37,500 nt of DNA. Source: Tubiluchus corallicola. Taxonomy: Eukaryota; Priapulida; Priapulimorpha; Priapulimorphida; Tubiluchidae. This document shows positions 9,916 through 22,327 of the stretch, in pieces. A model generated the notes under the pieces. The model was given only the letters and a program-made list of their open reading frames with translations, was not told the DNA's origin and did no database searches. Where the stretch lies: contig JAQGDQ010000368.1 in the NCBI GenBank assembly GCA_030141605.1, positions 1 to 37,500 of the forward strand, read 5' to 3'. The position numbers and the translations under genes were made by a program. Numbering within the stretch: position 1 is the first letter of the stretch; the number at the start of each line of letters is the position of its first letter.

Positions 9916-10550
9916 GAGCAAAAAGACTCGGGCATCATTGTTGATAACATGCTTAAATTTTAAAGCCACATTTATCATACTGTTAATAAAGCTCACAGAG
10001 GCTTTCGCTTATTAAGAGAAACTTCAGTTATCTAGATGGACCCATGATGATCCAATTGTACAAGTCAATCGTCAGACCAATTATGGATTATGGCGATGAA
10101 GTTTGGAATCCAGCAAGGCCAGATATGTTAAGAAAAATTGAATCAGTTCAATGTCGAGCTACTACTACTAGGCTTGTACCAGCAGTTCTTCCGGACTGCC
10201 ATGCTCTATGAGAATTAAGAGGCTAGGGCTAACTACTTTAAAATATAGGCGTGAAATGCAGGACTGACCGAAACCTTCCGCATCTTAAAAGGTTTTGATC
10301 ACATTGATGCTAGCAAAACGTTTCCATACTTACTGACTGAATACTGTGGTACTAGACGGCATTCTTACAAAATAAAGAAGAGAGCAGCCTCCAATAGATG
10401 AAGCAGAGCGAGAAAGATTCTTTCGATGCGGGCTGTTGAAGAACGGATTGTTACCCGAAAATGTAATGAATGCCACTAACCCTTTTCTGTTTAAGTCTCG
10501 ATTAAATCGATATTGGCAACACAACCCAGAAAAGTTTGTCGATCCTAGAC
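9916..10550 (+). pseudogene. Broken LINE reverse transcriptase (CR1/L2-like) C-terminal half
   Basis: In consecutive frames the translation gives EQKDSGIIVDNMLKF, then MIQLYKSIVRPIMDYGDEVW with NPARPDML and IESVQCRAT. Further on come RCGLLKNGLLPENVMNA and NPFLFKSRLNRYWQ. These match the conserved order EKDLGVxVDxxLKF, LYKSLVRPxLEYxxxVWxP, VQRRATK, and finally LPENVVxAxSxxxFKxxLDxxW of CR1/L2-type LINE polymerases. Several in-frame stops and frame changes interrupt it, so it is dead. It begins only 80 bases after the transposon's right target duplication. Confidence 0.85.
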
Positions 10551-12726
10551 TGCCTCAACAGCAGCAAGATTTTCTGCGACACAGTCCATGATCGTGGTGT
10601 GCTGCCGTTTCCTTTAAGACATAAATACAGAAACCAAAGTCTGTAGAGATTTATAAGCTATTTATCAGCTTAGCATCTATCCTTCGACGGTGACGGTAGC
10701 AAAAGCGAACCAAAAAAACAACAGAGCACACGCGAGAATCGGGACAAACAGAAACCTTAACTGCGAAGTCATATCGGTAGAATGAATTAAATGTCATTTT
10801 CTACGACTCACGCACGTAACATTTAGTTTAGCGCGATAATATGTTTTTTACAAGATTCCTTTCGACAAATTCCACATGCATTTTTACAAGGTAACCATCA
10901 CCCATACAAGTACAGCGTTGGGTAGTACGCCCTGTTGTGCTGCTGCAGTGAACCACCGTGTGTGGGGCAGGATTTTTTCATACAATTGGAATAACTGTGT
11001 TTTCATCACCACCCTCAGCTACGTTTTGATATAGTTCGGCTTCCCTACTACATCATTGTTTAAAAATAGGTAGGTAATGAATGAAATTTTGTGGCAGAAA
11101 TAATTGGCATGAGTGTTTCCAGTGCTTGGAAAGATGTTGAAGAAACAATGAAGATCTTTGGAGTTGGAGAAAAATTTTTCTTTAGAAAACACTTGCAGAA
11201 GCTGTTGTGACTTTGATTTCATTATATCTGGCGGCACTATAGAAATATCAGTAAATTAGTCGTGGTATTAATACTAGTTGGAATGGATTAAGTCTTTCTT
11301 TCATCTCTGCAACATTCTGGGCTGAAAAAGAAAGTTGTTTCTCCAACATTTTTTGCAACTTCGGAAAGACTCTCGCTAACCGTTTCTGTCATAAAATGCA
11401 GTCATTACACGCGTATTTTCGAATAATCACGTGGTTAAGCTTGGTGGGTGTGGACATGTGAGAGGAACAACCTTATTCGAATTAGGTGTAACAGCAAAAG
11501 AAGTTAAGAAATGTCAGAATACCCTTTAAGTCCCATCAAATTCTTTATTTTTTTTTAGAAATTTTCGTCCCTCGTGGACCAGCAGCTGAAATCAACTTGA
11601 AGCAGATAGGCTTGAAAGGTGATGATAACTTGTGAAAAACTCTGCTACATACAAGATGCTCACGATAGTACGTACACAACGCTGCACTTGGAGAGGTTGT
11701 TCAAGTGTATATTGAACCTGTCAACAGACATCTTGCGAAAACCCAAAGTCACACTTTTGCAGAGGAGGATCATAAACAGAGTGATGGTGATGAATTGTAA
11801 GAATAGTATGTACCAATGCTGTTCTATTCACCTTGCATTTATTTAACACTTCACGCTGATATTAAAAAATGCCATGTAACCATTTAGAGTGTTGTGCATA
11901 ATACCTTCCATTCTATTAAAACTGATTATTTCAAGATTTTCTGAGAAGCATGGCTTTTTTGCCAAAAGTTTGTGTGCCATGTCATCATAATTACTGTAAT
12001 GTCACTTTGGTGTCATTGTGACGTCACAGAATATCTTCGTCTATCTGGTGGCAATACCTTGATACAGTGAACCAGAAAGAGGTTTGAACCAGAAGTACAT
12101 TGAAAAGTAAGTCAGTCATCTTGAAATTATGCAAATTAACCATGTTCCCGCTGGCAGATTTTGTGAGACTTTTTCTGTAACACTCTAAAACAGTGCTACT
12201 CAACTTTTTTTCACACCGATCCACCCCAAGAGTCCCAACTTGTGAACTAGTCCACCCGGCATAAAATTTTAACAAAAATGTCTTGTTTTATTTTTGATGT
12301 AACTTATTATTATTATTATTTATTTATTAACTAACATGATATTTATTAAACTATTATGGTGTGAATAATTATTGATAAGCTTTAAAGTGAGTCAATACTG
12401 AAGATTCGCATTAATTTAATTAGCTTAAGCATTCAAATAAGTTGATTGTCGATAAAAAAATCATAAAGCAGAATTATTTGGACTCCAGAAAGGCATAATA
12501 TGTAGATCCCAGTCGATTCTAAACATTCGTTGAGGTCAGTTCACTCCTTTTCATTTCTGATAGCTATGGTCTCACACTATGTCATCTGCTTTATTTACCT
12601 GATTTACTCTGATTGTCTGATTCGAAATTCCGATTTTTTATGATCCCACGACAAGATGCAATGTGAAATTCCTGGAATGTACGAGAATATGGGAACGAGA
12701 ACGTTTGCAACAGGGAAGTACCATCT
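10551..12726. other. No gene recognised
   Basis: The region has AT-rich sequence with small open frames only. One plus-strand frame from 11110 (MSVSSAWKDVEETMKIFGVG...) ends after 33 codons and has no family I recognise. A (TTA)n patch is at about 12305-12330. Confidence 0.45.
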
Positions 12727-12990
12727 CAGGTAGCACGACAAAATTGCCACAATGTTGTCCCAACATTATTTGCAAATACAGGGACAACATGGAAGTGTAT
12801 ACTTACTACAACATTGTACCAATATTTTTGTCAATGTTTTTTCTATATTGTGACAACGTTGTGACAATATGGAAAAAAATATTGACAAAAAATATTTGTA
12901 CAATGCTGTGGTAAGTCCACACTTCCATGTTGTCCCTGTATTTGCAAATAATGTTGGGACAACATCGTGGCAAGATTTTTGTGCTGCCTG
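12727..12990. mobile_element. 264-bp fully palindromic MITE
   Basis: The left end CAGGTAGCACGACAAAATTG and the right end, whose complement reads CAGGCAGCACAAAAATCTTG, start two arms of about 130 bases. The arms pair along almost their whole length, with the centre near 12858 at TGTGACAACGTTGTGACA. Blocks such as GTTGTCCCAACATTATTTGC are exact in both arms. There is no coding capacity. The open frames that cross it on both strands are by-products of the palindrome. Confidence 0.85.
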
Positions 12991-13587
12991 GGATCTCATT
13001 AGATTAACTAGTGAGTTAGTGAACTATAGGTGTACTCGTTGAGGAGTTACAAACTTTCCTTGGTTACGCCAGCTAGCTGTTTAACTATTCAGAGCTTGAG
13101 TCCAATGTAAACTACGGGGAAATGCGGGAATGAGAATTTCTGATGGGGAAGTTGTCGTGCTAATAGGCAGCAGGAGTACTAGTGAACAATTATATATCTT
13201 CGCCGAGGTATTACAAACTTACGTGTAAGTCTTTTGTTAAAAAGAAGTACGTGTGAACCTATTTCGAATCTTCAATGATTTAAATATCAAACTATCTTTT
13301 GTATAAGGTATATGAAACCAACTTGAGACGGGTGCCGATGCTGCATTTGCTCGCAAAGTCTTAGCTCTTAGCACGAATTGACTTAATGAGTTTTATTGTT
13401 CTAATCTACATGTTTGGAACACAATAATTTGCACCTTAATCTTTTTTTCGTGTAAAACAATAAAAATTATGGCACAGGGTGGAATGAACACTAGGTAGTA
13501 ACTATATCATTCTGTAGAGCAAATGTTGTGAAGCACTTCACCAGTTATCAAAAACTTAAAGTACGGAATAAAGCTGACCGGTTAAAG

Positions 13588-13632
<45 letters not shown>
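13588..13632. repeat. (TTA)n microsatellite
   Basis: About fifteen uninterrupted trinucleotide units. Confidence 0.95.
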
Positions 13633-13634
<2 letters not shown>

Positions 13635-13649
13635 AACTCTAATAAGATA

Positions 13650-13800
13650 GATAACGTAAATTAACTCTTAACGTAAATTATTGTCTTTTAAATGTAATTT
13701 AAACTTCAGTCTATTTTAATTAACATTAGGTAAAGCAGTTTTAATGTAATGTAATTGTAATTTTAAAGTGTATCTCAGTGTATCTTAATAAACATTTATT
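13650..13800. repeat. Dispersed copy of the TAATG/CAGTGTATCTTAATTAA repeat
   Basis: The run TTCAGTCTATTTTAATTAAC, then TAATGTAATGTAATTG, then CTCAGTGTATCTTAATAAAC repeats the unit of the UBE4A intron array 8 kb away. The family is therefore dispersed and not confined to a single array. It lies directly after a (TTA)n tract. Confidence 0.7.
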
Positions 13801-16544
13801 GGACAATTCAAAATACAGGTAAAAAGCGGTCTATATAAAAACAATAGTTCGTATTATGACTAGCTATTTTTAGCACAGTTTCCTGTGTTCCGCAGTAGCT
13901 ATACTGATTTGGTTCGTTTTCTTGAATTTATAAGCCTAATGAGAACGATTTCAAAGTATTATTGTTATTATTCTTATTCATTCCACAATTGTGGACGTAG
14001 ACGTATATTATAGTCATGCTTAGATGTAAAAATAATAATCGCGATACAGCAGGAACACTAAGGCAAATGTAAAATAATCGTTTCTCGGTCTCGCTCGCGT
14101 GTTACTTTTTTACTCAATTCAGTTTAAATTATCATTGGAAAATAAAATTGCTATACCCGTTCTGCAAGCAAGGCTATAGCCTCACAATTTATTTCTTCTG
14201 GTTAGCACAAACATCACACTTTCCGAATGTAATAGAAGCGAAACGAAATAAATCAGGCAATTGCCGTTGAATTTTATTATAGGACTTTCGGAAGTCGAAC
14301 TGTCAGAAACTGTTTATGGATCAAGATATCATGAAGATCAACATTCATAAGAAGCTGGGTTAATAATGGAGGTCTTTAATACAGAGCTGAAGAACGCTCT
14401 ATGCTCTGCAAAATATCAATCCTTTCTTAAAACTTACAAGGTTTGCTAATACATTCGCTTGCAGTCTTTGTGCGTCAAACTCTCCTTTGCCCGGAATTAC
14501 GTCATTGCTTTTAATCACGCGTATCATCAGACGGGCAGCAGATAATTTTACAGACATAATTAAGTCATTGTATTGATCACATTGTTAATAATGACTTAAA
14601 CGTAACTACATGAATAATTTGCCAAGTATATAAATACATGGAAAAAACTCTTTTTAGAGCGTATACAACAGTAATGTTTCAGATAGATAAGAAAACTTGT
14701 ATTCGTTACTCAAGGGGTCTACCTCGCGCGTCGTGGAACTGCGCACTGCTTAGAGTCGCCGCTTTCAGTTTGGCTTCATTCTCTAGCTGACGTAGGTGCA
14801 TCTATAATGCTTCGCGACACTCGTGTTATGTTCATGAGCACAAATAAGTTAAAGAAATGCACTTTATAGCTATGATCTTTAATGTGAAATGAACATCTTG
14901 TGAAAGTTAGAATAAGCTTCTTGCCTAAAAATGAAGACATTGTGATGACTAGCACTTTGTAGTCTTCGGTAGTCAAAATAGTGTGACGAAACCACATTCA
15001 CGCTATGACTAATAGCAGTGGAACTAACCGGCATAATATGAACGGAAATACTGCGTCTCAATACAACCACAAGTAGGTGGAGTTTTTATCTTTACCGCAT
15101 TTCGTGATTCTTAGGAATGGTCTCAGAAGTAAATAGATGTCAGTTGCCATCTAAATAATCATTTTTAGAATCAAAACAATGACCTAGTATTTTTTCCATT
15201 TTCCTTTTGTCACATTAAAATACGAAAAATGTATAATTATTGTTTTTTACGAAGAGATCTAGCAAAAAATTCTTTAATTTCTATCTAGTTTCTGTTACAT
15301 TTTGACATTTTGTTTTATTAAAGAAAAGCTCTTAATAACCCTTGCATCTTTGCATAAAACATCTAAAAGCAAAGCCGGAACGTTTTGCCTGCGAGTAAAA
15401 TTGTATAATTTCAGCATTGTGGGGCCTAAACGAACACAAAATATGAACAACTTATAAAATAGATTGGTATAATGGTTAATGCATATCCTAAGTACTGACA
15501 AACTTGCTTGCTAACATTTGTGAAAATATTCCCCCGCACACATAGTCTTACACCTGTACACGAAAAAGGCAGTGTACAGCACGAAAAGCCCAGTTTCTTT
15601 CTGCAATAAATCGTTTAAATTACATACAATTGTATAATTACAATTATGTGCAGAATCTTAATGATTACAGGAAATATAACATTTCAAAGAAACTGAAAGG
15701 AGCAATTAGAAAAACAGTAGTCTACACACGTCGTTTTGATGCAGAATGTAAGCAAGCAAACTACCTACTCTCCAATAACAACAAAGGTTGTAGAATAATG
15801 TTCACAAAACTATGAATAAGTACTCACAATTTATTATACATAGATTAATTTATGCCGTTAACAGGAAAACTGCTAGCATTTTTACACTTACTCACTCATT
15901 TTTGGTAAGAAAGTCTAAAAAATAGACATTTAGGCTTGATATTGTCAATAAACACATAAAAATAAAAAAAATCGATATTGGTATGATTGTTTTGTGTTTA
16001 TGGATACGCTAATTTTACTTTAATAATTTTGTTCATTTACATATTTTATTTGATGTTTCAGATTTCTTAGTTTTAAAAAGTAAATATTGAACAGTGACAT
16101 AATTCTCTTTGGCAATTTATCACTGCCTGATCTTGAGCATTTCTTATTAAAATTTCAGAAAACTTCGTTCATCGGTCTTTTAACTCAATATCCTTTACCA
16201 ATTCTGAAATGTTTTAAAAAAAATTAATTTGTCTTTTTCTGAAAACGGAAAAGGTCTTTGAAATTAGGAATCGGCGAAAACAAAATAAAATAAACCATCC
16301 AATGAATGAAGTAAAATTAATAAGTCCATAATAAGTCCATAAAGTCAATACACCCAGTACACGGTTCTTTATTTTTATGGGCTTGATGACAATATCTAGC
16401 ACAAAGTGACTGTTTTTTGGACCTTTTAAGCAAAAATTAGCCAGTAAATGCCGAAATGTTTCTGTTTTGCGCCGTTAAATTTATATTCAATCTAGTTAAA
16501 AATTTTTGGCTCTATAGCATTTTAAAGATTGATTACGTATTTAT

Positions 16545-16705
16545 TTAAAGATTATTTAAAGATTTAAAGATATTATTTAAAGATTTATTTAATTTTATTT
16601 ATTTGTTATTTATTATTTTTTTTATTTTTATTTGTTATTTATTTTATTATAAATATTTATTTATTTAATTATTTAAAGATTTATTTAAAAATTATTTAAA
16701 GATTG
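16545..16705. repeat. ATTTAAAG-type minisatellite
   Basis: Irregular repeats of TTATTTAAAGATT, with T/A-only filler between them. GATTGATTACGT occurs both before (about 16527) and after (about 16700) the array, so it seems bounded by a short direct repeat. Confidence 0.75.
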
Positions 16706-17340
16706 ATTACGTCAAACTATAGTCCATAGTTGACATAGTTGAAGAAAAATTACAAAATTAATGTAAATATTCGTATCCATTGTATAGACGCTACTAGTGA
16801 AAATGAAGCTCTCTGAATGATTTTGTTTGTTTACTATTACTTGGAAATACCATTCATTAAATAATTAACGTGGTTAACGTAACCAGACATCCCTGCCTTG
16901 GTTACACGTATTATGCAATTCAATGACGTCAGCATCACTATACAGGGTGGTACATAAACTTTTGTTAGGGAGTACAAAAAGAACAAGTAAAAGCACAGAG
17001 AATTTAGTACGTCAAACTACAGCTGAAAATTGCGAATCTGTCGTGCCCTCAATATTTAATATGAAAGCATCAGGTGCCTTGCACAGCCTGCGGTCTTGAA
17101 GAATATGCTCGAAGGGGTAACTTCAAAATTCTTAGATCAAAGCTTTTTCCAACTGAATGGCATAGAAAATCACTGGACTTTAACCCGCCAAAAACCCTGA
17201 TCCTATCCTGAGGGGTCGCTTAGTCTGATCCAAAAAGAACATGCCATTTGTCAGTATCTAAAAGACAAACTTGTGAGACATGCGCATAGTATGTTGGTGG
17301 ATGCCCACTTAAATCATGCCCTTCAAGTCTTATTACTTGA

Positions 17341-17632
17341 CTTATCACTGCACCTACCACTACCACTACCACCACCACTACCACTACCACTACTACCACT
17401 ACCACTACCACTACCACTATTACCACTACCACTACCACTACCACTACCACTACCACTACCACTACCACTATCACTACCATTACCACCACCACTGCCATTA
17501 CCACTATCACTACCACTACTACTACCACTACCACTACGACTACCATTATCACTATCACTACCACTACCACTACCACTATCACTACCATTACCACCACCAC
17601 TGCCATTGCCGCTACTACTATCACTACCATTT
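17341..17632. repeat. (CCACTA)n hexanucleotide-type microsatellite
   Basis: About 290 bases of ACC/ACT trinucleotide alternation with point interruptions (ATTACC, ACGACT). A longer block with the order TATCACTACCATTACCACCA occurs twice (about 17469 and 17577), so the array grew partly by duplication of larger blocks. It is open in several frames on both strands, giving LPLPLP, HYHYHY or VVVV translations, and I do not take these as genes. Confidence 0.95.
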
Positions 17633-17639
17633 TGATATG

Positions 17640-19560
17640 CTTTGCAAATAGTTTTGCTTTATTTTAATTCTTATCAGCTTGATTGCTAATACAGACACTT
17701 GATAATTTATTGTGCATTTATATATTTTTTGGCCTTTTCTTAGTACCGCTTAAAACTTAAAATATTGCTTATTTGTTAAATAACACAGTTATTTGTTTTC
17801 TGCTGTTATGATAATAAATTTGTTATTTTTCAAATTCAAAAATTTTTGATTAATGTATTGCAATTGTCGGGGCAATTTGTCTTGCTTGTTTTACCTTTTT
17901 TTCTTTCTTTTTGCTATTCACATGTATATTCATAGTCTCTTTATAGATATATGTTATAACTTCCATAAAACAAACAGGTGATAATTATTACTTCTCTTAA
18001 AGTTACTGATTTAAATTTCATCTCACAATGTTTAGCTATGCATATCTGGTAACAATGATTCAAGTTAAATTTTATCTTGCAAATGTTGTTTTTCTGAACA
18101 TTAAAATATTCTCTTTTCTCTTTTGTGTTTTGGACCCTAAATAATTATGTTTAATGTTTAACTACATTTAGGAACGACTAGTTTTTGGTGTTGGTTTTTT
18201 GCTGTTGTTGTATTTTTGTTTTTTAGTATTTATGGACGTTTATGTATTTTTTAATAGTTGTGTTCTGCTGTCATTAGCGTCTTTTTGATTTACTGTCTTT
18301 CTGAGAATGGTGGTTGACTCGCTAACCTTTGGTTTTTCGCCACCCTTTCTCCCATATTCATTTGTATTTTTGTATATCTTATTGTTAAAGTAATGTAAAT
18401 TTATGGAGAAAAATAAAATTACTTACTTCTTACTTACTTACCGCTAATCGCAAAAACGAAATATGTAACAATAGGCTCTTTCGTCACTTCCTCTTTTTAC
18501 ACTTTGGTTAAGATGTTAATAACTCATCACAAAAAGCAGCTGCTATAGGAGAATATATATCATAATATAATAATATCAAGTTCATATAATATATATATAT
18601 ATTATATGAATATTGTGTATCTTATTAGCTCACACTAAATTTTGTGGATGCGGTGGATGCGTAAATGTTTCAACAATATTCTGATGTAAGAAATTGTTCT
18701 GTAATTCGTTGCTGCTTTGTCCTTAGCAAAAGATTTTGTACCACCCGGTATTTTTGTAATTTTATGATTTGTAATAATATGTGTATGTAATGTGTGTAAT
18801 ATTTGTAAGAATTTAAGTAGTTTCGTTGGAATTACACTTCTATATTGTGTTTGCGGCATGTTTTGGCGGCAGTTAACTAATAAATCGTAACTTTATTAAT
18901 TTAAAAATTGACTTTTTAACAGCTAACATTCAAGCTTCATTAGCCAGCCAATAGTAGTAAGAGGTAAGAGATACACAGAAGTAAGAGGTCGAAAAATGAA
19001 TCTGACGTAGCCTAAAGTAACCAAGCGTTTGAGCCAAATCAAACTACGAAGAATATCTATTTTAATCTTAGAGAACTGTCAAATTAAGCTTACTCGACTG
19101 ACATGTCTATTAAATTAACATGGCAGCAAACAAAACTATTATAACTTATAACAAAAGTGAAACGTCACTTACCTATTTTTCTCATAACAAGTAATATTTA
19201 TGTACTGTATAACTAACAGCGAGGAATCTCATTTATAATAAGGGCAATGGAGAACATAATCGGGAAAAACTTTGCGAAACGTCAATAGCAACAGGAGACA
19301 CAATTACTGAAAATAGGAGAGTTACGACATTACGGTAAAATACTATAAATGATTTCATACGTGAAAGCTGAAAACCGTGCTGCTTCTATGTGCAAGAAAT
19401 CGGGCAAAATGTGAAAACAAAAATGAGATGTGTCGAATAATTATTAATGATATCCAGCAAAATAGAAAAAATAAAACGAATAGTGCAGTACCTGTGAAGT
19501 TAAGATGCATGTAACTCCAACCCCTTCGGATAGAGAGATGGATGTGTGTAAATCTATGCG
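17640..19560. other. No gene recognised
   Basis: AT-rich, with a TA-rich inverted stretch at 18550-18610 (TTCATATAATATATATATAT and its reverse). The short minus-strand frame at 18635-18859 has no recognisable family. Confidence 0.45.
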
Positions 19561-19565
19561 TCCAT

Positions 19566-19985
19566 TTATGCATTCATTCATTTGTTCATTCAATCACTCA
19601 TTCATTCATTCATTTTTTCATTCATTCATTCATTCATTCGCTCATTCTCCGGTTCATTTCTTCATTCATTCATTCATTCATTCATTCATTCATTCATTCG
19701 TTCGTTCATTCATTCATTCATTTACTCATTCATTCGTTCGTTCGTTCATTCATTCATTCATTTACTCATTTATTCATTCATTCGTTCGTTCATTCATTCA
19801 TTCATTCATTTACTCATTCATTCATTCATTCGTTTATTCGCTTATTCATTCGTTCTTTATTTCATTTATTCATATGTTCATTCACTCACCATTTCGTTCA
19901 TTTATTCGTTCATTAGTTCACTGATAATTCATTCATTCATTTCTTCTTTTATTCATTCATTCATTCATTCATTTACTCGTTCTTT
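19566..19985. repeat. (TTCA)n tetranucleotide microsatellite
   Basis: About 420 bases of TTCA repeats with TCGT, TTAC and TTTA variants. A higher-order unit (CATTTACTCATTCATTCGTT and its neighbours) recurs several times. A tetranucleotide repeat stays open in three frames (FIHSFIHS translations), which explains the overlapping open frames here. It is not coding. Confidence 0.95.
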
Positions 19986-20179
19986 CAATGCGTTTTATAT
20001 CTGCACATGCAAAAAATTTATCTAAATTATTTTGCCTCTCCTAGAATCACAAGGTGCATCAGGGCTCACTGATTAGACGCCACAGAATGAAAAAGCAAAT
20101 GACTAGAAAATTTTTCTCAAAGAAGATTGATTAACCACTAGACAGATATAGGAATGAATACAGTCGAGGGAAAACTGTC

Positions 20180-20250
20180 ATGGCGTGAGCTTGGCTATGA
20201 TAACAAAGTGGCTCCGAACCTAGTTAGTAAATGGATGGATGACCAGTAAG
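20180..20250 (+). ncRNA. 5S-rRNA-like pseudogene or 5S-derived SINE fragment
   Basis: Bases 20219-20244 match the 3' half of the 5S rRNA internal promoter (C box) at 21 of 26 positions. They read CCTAGTTAGTA then TGGATGGATGACC, where 5S has CCTGGTTAGTA then TGGATGGGAGACC. Upstream, GAGCTTGGC may correspond to the degraded A-box region (GAAGCTAAGC). The rest of the 5S gene is not recognisable and the match is too diverged to be functional. A 5S-derived SINE (SINE3 type) is the likeliest origin. Confidence 0.4.
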
Positions 20251-22273
20251 AAAATTGCTTCATCTGCTGCTACACTGCCACTTAGTATTTAACGGATGAT
20301 GCATAAACATCCAAAGGTTAAAAGATCTATGGCAGTTTTGTGTCTCAAATTACTGGATAATTTTTGATAAGAAGCTAGATCCCGGTTCTGCCACATATTC
20401 TATAAGTACTGCTGTTCATTGCTTGATCTCGACATGCAAACTACCAAGCTGCATAAAATGAATGAATGAGTGAGTGAATTAATAAGTGAATGAGTGAATG
20501 CACGAAGTTTTCACCCGGCACATTAGGCGTTGCCTTTACATTTCAATAGGCGCTACGAAAATAAAAGCAAGTTAGGGCAAAAATCCATTAAAGAAAATTC
20601 GATATTTCCGTTTGTCTTAAAAAGCAATTAATCATAAAGAAATAGCGAAGTTTGAGCAAAAAAAACCGAGAACTCTGAAAATTATATACGTTCAGGTAGC
20701 ATCAAATTATTGATAATAATAAGAACTAAGCATGACACAAATTCAGATTGCTTCTTTATGAAACTACTGATGTGGTGCATAATTTAACATTTTTGTGCTG
20801 TCTTTTGGAAATACGTTGGTTATGCAAGTTCAAAACCAGAGTCCAGAGTTCGTGAACATGATAAATAGGTATTAAATTGCACTTCGGATTCTAAAGGAGC
20901 CAGAAACTATTGTCAATTAGAGTAATTTTGTAATTTATTGTCCACTTCAGCATGATTACATTATCAAATTGTAACTATATATGAAATCAATTACATGCAT
21001 TACATTTCAAATCAATGTAATTACAATAATTATAAAAATAACTATATTAATATAGTTACTAACTACATAATAGTTTATCAACAGGAAAAATATGCTGCAT
21101 GGTGGTCGAGAAGCAAAGCTTGTAAGACAATGTAGAGCAATGCTATAGACTTGGCGAATGCCAAAATTTTTGTACGGAGAGCAAAATTGCAATAAACGAT
21201 AGTTTTGGAGTCTTTTTAACCAATTTGTCCCTCAAATTCGGTCATAATAATAGCCTAGATGCGTTCACATTTTTAACAAAGCAGTAATAGCATAACTATT
21301 ATATGCTATGCAAAGAATCAACTTTTTAGGCATCAGTTAATGATTTTTGTTGATTTATTAATGAAATGTTCAAGTTATGTTACACGAGTCGTGAACCACA
21401 CTATGATCCAGTGACGTGCACAGACTTTCGAAAGGGCAGGTGCCCAACTAAAAAAGGGCATTCCCTTAAAACTGCCGTGCCATATAAACTATTTAATGTA
21501 CACATGCAATTTTTATGAGGTATTTCGTCCCTCCACTCAACAATTTTTGCCTTTAGTGTCTTCACATCAGACGGCTCTCTGCGGCCCTGAAGATGTACAA
21601 ATCGTTTGTTTTAGCAAGGCTACACCCTCAGAATCCCGCCTCGTACGCCAATGTGAACTTTACTTTCAAAAGAACAAAATGTTTTGTTGGTGCTTGTCGG
21701 ATCAAACGTGCTACATACGTTCAGCTATACACACAAAAATCATAAGGTACGTTATAAATTAGATAATAGAAATGAGGCACAATAAAAATCCCCCGGGGCT
21801 TTTTGTTTCTTGCCCCTTTGCATAAAATTCTTATCTGCCCTTTTCTCCCTATGAGTTTTCACTATTCCACATAAATGCGGGTCCTTTTGTCGGCTGTAGA
21901 TCAAAGGACCACATTTACCATTTTAAAAGCGGTCAAAGGACCACCAGTGGATGTGCTGACAGCAGCTTTAGTGAAATGGCAACTCTGAGTTACCGTTCAT
22001 ATTTTATTTAATAAAGCGTGATTGATAATTCTTGGTGATAATATTGATGACTGGTAAAAGTCTTATACTTATTTTACTTTATTTTTATTTCAAATTTATT
22101 TAAAAGTACATAGCTTTGTAAGAAAATTTCAAATACTCAACTGTACACAAGGCGTTATAGATAAAAGACTAACAATTACAGAAGATTAACAGATAAAAAA
22201 CTAATTACACGCTTTAAAAACATAAGCGAAGGATCATTTTTACTGAGTAGGCTTTAAGATAATTTTTTTGGAG

Positions 22274-22327
22274 AGCTTTTAATATAAAAATGTATATAAA
22301 GCTTTTAATATAAAAATGTATATATTT
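22274..22327. repeat. Short tandem repeat, two copies of about 26 bases
   Basis: AGCTTTTAATATAAAAATGT followed by ATATAA occurs twice back to back. Confidence 0.8.

Larger units (their letters stand above)
12991..17340. other. No gene recognised; AT-rich with simple repeats
   Basis: The region contains a (TTA)n run at 13588-13632. It is followed by a stray copy of the CAGTGTATCTTAAT minisatellite motif at 13650-13800, similar to the array at 4800-5700. An ATTTAAAG-type repeat lies at about 16545-16705. The small open frames have no recognisable homology. Confidence 0.5.

Noticed and set aside
10920-11240. Possible THAP-like zinc finger (CCAAAVNHRV...) and a short MSVSSAWKDVEE frame
   Set aside because: Too short, different frames, and key THAP residues are not visible.
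12663-12999. Open frames on both strands
   Set aside because: The similar proteins on the two strands simply reflect the palindromic MITE.
17220-17651. Overlapping open frames with LPLPLP, HYHYHY and VVVV translations
   Set aside because: They are translations of the ACC/ACT microsatellite on both strands and have no flanking coding sequence.
19505-20025. Three overlapping frames rich in FIHSFIHS
   Set aside because: A TTCA tetranucleotide repeat without stops stays open in several frames; not a protein.
21410-21860. Possible hAT-type element starting CAGTGACGTGCACAG
   Set aside because: I could not find a matching inverted end or an 8-bp duplication.
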